Source: an uncultured Clostridium sp. (lineage in GTDB: Bacteria > Bacillota > Clostridia > TANB77 > CAG-508). From it: 24,388 bases of DNA. Positions 22,251 to 24,388 of this stretch are shown here, piece by piece. The stretch lies in the NCBI GenBank assembly GCA_900552655.1, contig USAE01000021.1, forward strand, positions 1-24,388. Reading direction: 5' to 3'. Both the position numbers and the translations under genes were made by a program. Each line of letters begins with the position of its first letter. Within the stretch, counting starts at the first letter, position 1. The notes under the pieces were generated by a model. That model saw nothing but the letters and a program-made list of their open reading frames with translations. It was not told the origin of the DNA and did not search any database.

Positions 22251-23468
22251 TTAACCTATCTCTTTTTTCTCTTGTCTTTTGATTCTTGAATATATTTTTT
22301 CTGAAGTTTTATATGTATTTTTTATTTGCTTCATTGCTCCTAATTGTACTAACTTTTCTTTATAGAATTTTTCTATTTTTGAATAATCTCTTTTTGCTTT
22401 TTGTAATTTTCTTAAATCTGCTTTTATAAATAATATCTCTTTTTGCTTTTCATATTCTTCTAAGTTTTCTTCTTTTCCTTTTTGTAATTTTTTATATTCA
22501 TTCCAAAAAGTTTTATATTCTTCTCTATCTGCTGGCCTGTCCCAATATATTTTTGTAGAAAGAAGCCTAATATTGTAGTCTTCTATTAATTCTATTAATA
22601 GTTTATAGGCTGATTCTTTCTTGTTTTCTATTTTTGTAGTTACAATAATTTCTCTTAAGTCTTTTAATATTTTTACATAGCATTGTTCTGCTACTACTAA
22701 TGGCAAACTATGTGTAAATAGTTGCCTACTTATTCCTAGTAAAATCATTCTTTTTTCTATTGTATCTTTTATGTCTAATTTTCCTACTGTAAACCTATCA
22801 AATTTTTCATATTGTGCAATTATATTTTTATACATATTTTTTTCATCTAATTTTAGCTTTATAGGTAATACATCTGTTATATAATCTTCTAATAGATTAA
22901 AAATTTTATCGTATATAATATTTTTGTCTTGATATGTTAAGTTGTCTGCAAGTTGAATAGAATAATGTTTTAATATTCCTTTATACAATTGTTCTATTTT
23001 TATGCTATAAAATTTTTCGTATCTAGGTGTCATCTTATTTTCTTCTGCTTTTAATGTTTGATAATCTAATTGTAATAAGTATTGTTGTTTTTTATATTTA
23101 TATTCTAAATATTCTGTTTGCTTTAAATGTATTACTTCATAATAATTTGAAAGTGCATCTTTCTCAAATTCTGTAGCTGTACCATTTTTTACTTTTTTGT
23201 AAATTGAGTCCATTATATATTTATCTATTGCTTCTAAATATAAAGTATATGCGTCTTCATATTTTTTAGATAGCATTTCTTTTTTCGCTTCATCTTTTTC
23301 TTCGTTTTTATATGCTTCAAACGCTTTTATTAAGCTAGTTCTTTTTATAGAAATCATTATACCATTAATTCCTAATTTAGTTGGTATTAATAGTTTACTT
23401 ATAGTATTTGTTAATTTTGAGAAAAAATTTTTGTTTGTGCTAATTACTCTAAGACTTCTTTGCTCCAT
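22251..23468 (-). CDS. uncharacterised 405-aa helical, charged protein in the phoH position
   Basis: I do not recognise the family. ATG 23468 (M-E-Q-R-S-L-R) is preferred because GAAAGG lies 9 bases upstream; the in-frame ATG at 23477 touches that site. The protein looks almost wholly alpha-helical, rich in Lys, Glu, Tyr, Ile and Leu, with long coiled-coil-like stretches (for example around residues 50-150 and 330-395). It has a slightly hydrophobic patch at about 27-38 (L-L-I-P-T-K-L-G-I-N-G-I), too weak for a certain membrane helix, and no cysteine-rich or P-loop motif. It ends in a basic tail. It lies 13 bases after yqfD and 20 before ybeY, in place of PhoH. A sporulation, membrane-associated or RNA-binding role cannot be distinguished. 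Confidence 0.8.
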   Translation of the reverse strand: MEQRSLRVISTNKNFFSKLTNTISKLLIPTKLGINGIMISIKRTSLIKAFEAYKNEEKDEAKKEMLSKKYEDAYTLYLEAIDKYIMDSIYKKVKNGTATEFEKDALSNYYEVIHLKQTEYLEYKYKKQQYLLQLDYQTLKAEENKMTPRYEKFYSIKIEQLYKGILKHYSIQLADNLTYQDKNIIYDKIFNLLEDYITDVLPIKLKLDEKNMYKNIIAQYEKFDRFTVGKLDIKDTIEKRMILLGISRQLFTHSLPLVVAEQCYVKILKDLREIIVTTKIENKKESAYKLLIELIEDYNIRLLSTKIYWDRPADREEYKTFWNEYKKLQKGKEENLEEYEKQKEILFIKADLRKLQKAKRDYSKIEKFYKEKLVQLGAMKQIKNTYKTSEKIYSRIKRQEKKEIG

Positions 23469-23481
23469 GTTTATCATCCTT

Positions 23482-24388
23482 TCAAAATACTATTTTTTCA
23501 TTAGTTCCTATATTTTCAAAGACTTCATATGTTACCTCTGCCTCCACTGCATCATCTTTTATTGTATAATTTACTATTACGTTATTTATGTTATCCTTAT
23601 TTTTTATTGTCTCGTTTAACTTTTCTTCAGCTCTTCTTTTTGCTTCTTGTTTTGCCTCTTCCTCTGTATAGTTAACTTCATATTCTTTTATTTCAGAATT
23701 ATTACATTCTATTAACTCTACGGGTATATAGAAATTTGAAAATAATTTTAATTTTTTATTCTCATATATTGTATCATATTTTTCGAAATTTGAAAGCCTT
23801 TTATATAAATTTATTCTAAAATTATTTATATTTAATGCATATTTTTTCTCTGTATTTCCTGTTTTTTCTGTTTTCATTTCTTTATATTTTACTTCTGCTT
23901 TTTCTGTATACCATACTAAAGCTTCTACATCTCCTGTAGCCCTAGTAAATCGAGTTCCCGTATATTTTCCTTCCATCCACCCTGCTATAAGTAATGTTCC
24001 ATTTTTTACAATATCTCCTGGCTGTACCATTGCTGTTCCTGTATTTGCGTTTATCTTTAACACCTTGGCTTCTTTATCTGATACAATATTGCAATATTCA
24101 TTTTGATTAATTATTTCTGGTTTTTCTTCTGCTAAAACAACTTCTACTATTGCATTTGTTCCTTTTATTTCTATTCCTACCCAGGCAATATCTTCTCTTT
24201 CAAGCCTTATATTATTAACTATTTCTTTTATATCTATACTATTTTTATATTTTCCTATGCTTAATCCATTTTCTGTTAAAGTATGTAATAATTCCTGTTT
24301 TTTAGAACTCTCTTCTAGTCCTTTTATTTCTATATTCCAAATAAATTTTGAAAGTGTAAATAATATTATTATAAATATAATTAACATT
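23482..24388 (-). CDS. yqfD: sporulation protein YqfD, partial (N-terminus beyond window)
   Basis: The frame is open to the right edge. The visible 301 residues begin in a membrane helix (F-I-I-I-L-F-T-L-S-K-F-I-W) and continue W-N-I-E-I-K-G, then the YqfD core: I-A-W-V-G-I-E-I-K-G-T, A-K-V-L-K-I-N-A-N-T-G-T-A-M-V-Q-P-G-D-I-V, and G-W-M-E-G-K-Y-T-G-T-R-F. A charged C-terminal region with E-E-E-A-K-Q-E-A-K-R-R-A-E-E-K-L helix ends the protein. Full YqfD proteins are about 390-400 aa, so roughly 90 N-terminal residues are missing. Known: required for efficient sporulation, usually in a yqfC-yqfD pair. It appears to be an early gene of the operon running to DUF3048. Confidence 0.9.
   Translation of the reverse strand, partial: MLIIFIIILFTLSKFIWNIEIKGLEESSKKQELLHTLTENGLSIGKYKNSIDIKEIVNNIRLEREDIAWVGIEIKGTNAIVEVVLAEEKPEIINQNEYCNIVSDKEAKVLKINANTGTAMVQPGDIVKNGTLLIAGWMEGKYTGTRFTRATGDVEALVWYTEKAEVKYKEMKTEKTGNTEKKYALNINNFRINLYKRLSNFEKYDTIYENKKLKLFSNFYIPVELIECNNSEIKEYEVNYTEEEAKQEAKRRAEEKLNETIKNKDNINNVIVNYTIKDDAVEAEVTYEVFENIGTNEKIVF

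Overview
The window is AT-rich (roughly 70-75% A+T by eye) and comes from an endospore-forming, low-GC Gram-positive bacterium of the Clostridia type. The evidence is SpoVG, SpoIVB, YqfD and an alpha/beta small acid-soluble spore protein, strong AGGAGG-type ribosome binding sites, TTGNNN-17-TATAAT promoters, and the ybeY-dgkA-era-yqzL-recO neighbourhood. Species cannot be resolved; an uncultured gut clostridium is plausible but inferred.

Left part (1-4330). A DUF2207 membrane protein runs off the left edge (missing its C-terminus). Next comes spoVG (minus), with a sigma-A-type promoter whose -10 lies inside a perfect 21-bp inverted repeat, then divergent murC (plus). murC converges on spoIVB (minus), and the last codons of both genes are written by one 37-bp palindrome, so both proteins end Val-Glu-Gly-Asn.

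Central part (4328-16157), the most interesting. A 12-kb minus-strand locus encodes a Gram-positive Tad-like (type IVc) pilus or secretion system. Its order of transcription is a CpaB-like SAF protein, two MinD/TadZ-like proteins with degenerate P-loops, a membrane-anchored CpaF/TadA-type ATPase, a single 690-aa TadB-TadC fusion, six small membrane-anchored pilin-like proteins, and a 542-aa surface-protein candidate behind its own terminator and promoter. Four of the small proteins start with the motif M-E-N-A-x-x-A-L-x-x-A-G directly at the hydrophobic helix, with no leader peptide, and no prepilin peptidase is encoded here. I regard this as the candidate undescribed system.

Right part (16158-24388). 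A Cof-type HAD phosphatase, a plus-strand spore protein gene with a candidate sigma-G promoter, and hpf come first. Then come two minus-strand housekeeping units: era-yqzL-recO, and yqfD-(405-aa unknown)-ybeY-dgkA-DUF3048. The 405-aa protein sits where phoH is usually found. yqfD is cut by the right edge. A 48-aa YqzL gene overlaps the start of recO.

No tRNA, rRNA, CRISPR, insertion sequence or phage gene was seen. No gene-free stretch exceeds 300 bases; the longer gaps (1281-1500, 4125-4327, 17034-17218, 17426-17655, 20070-20275) hold promoters and hairpin terminators listed below.
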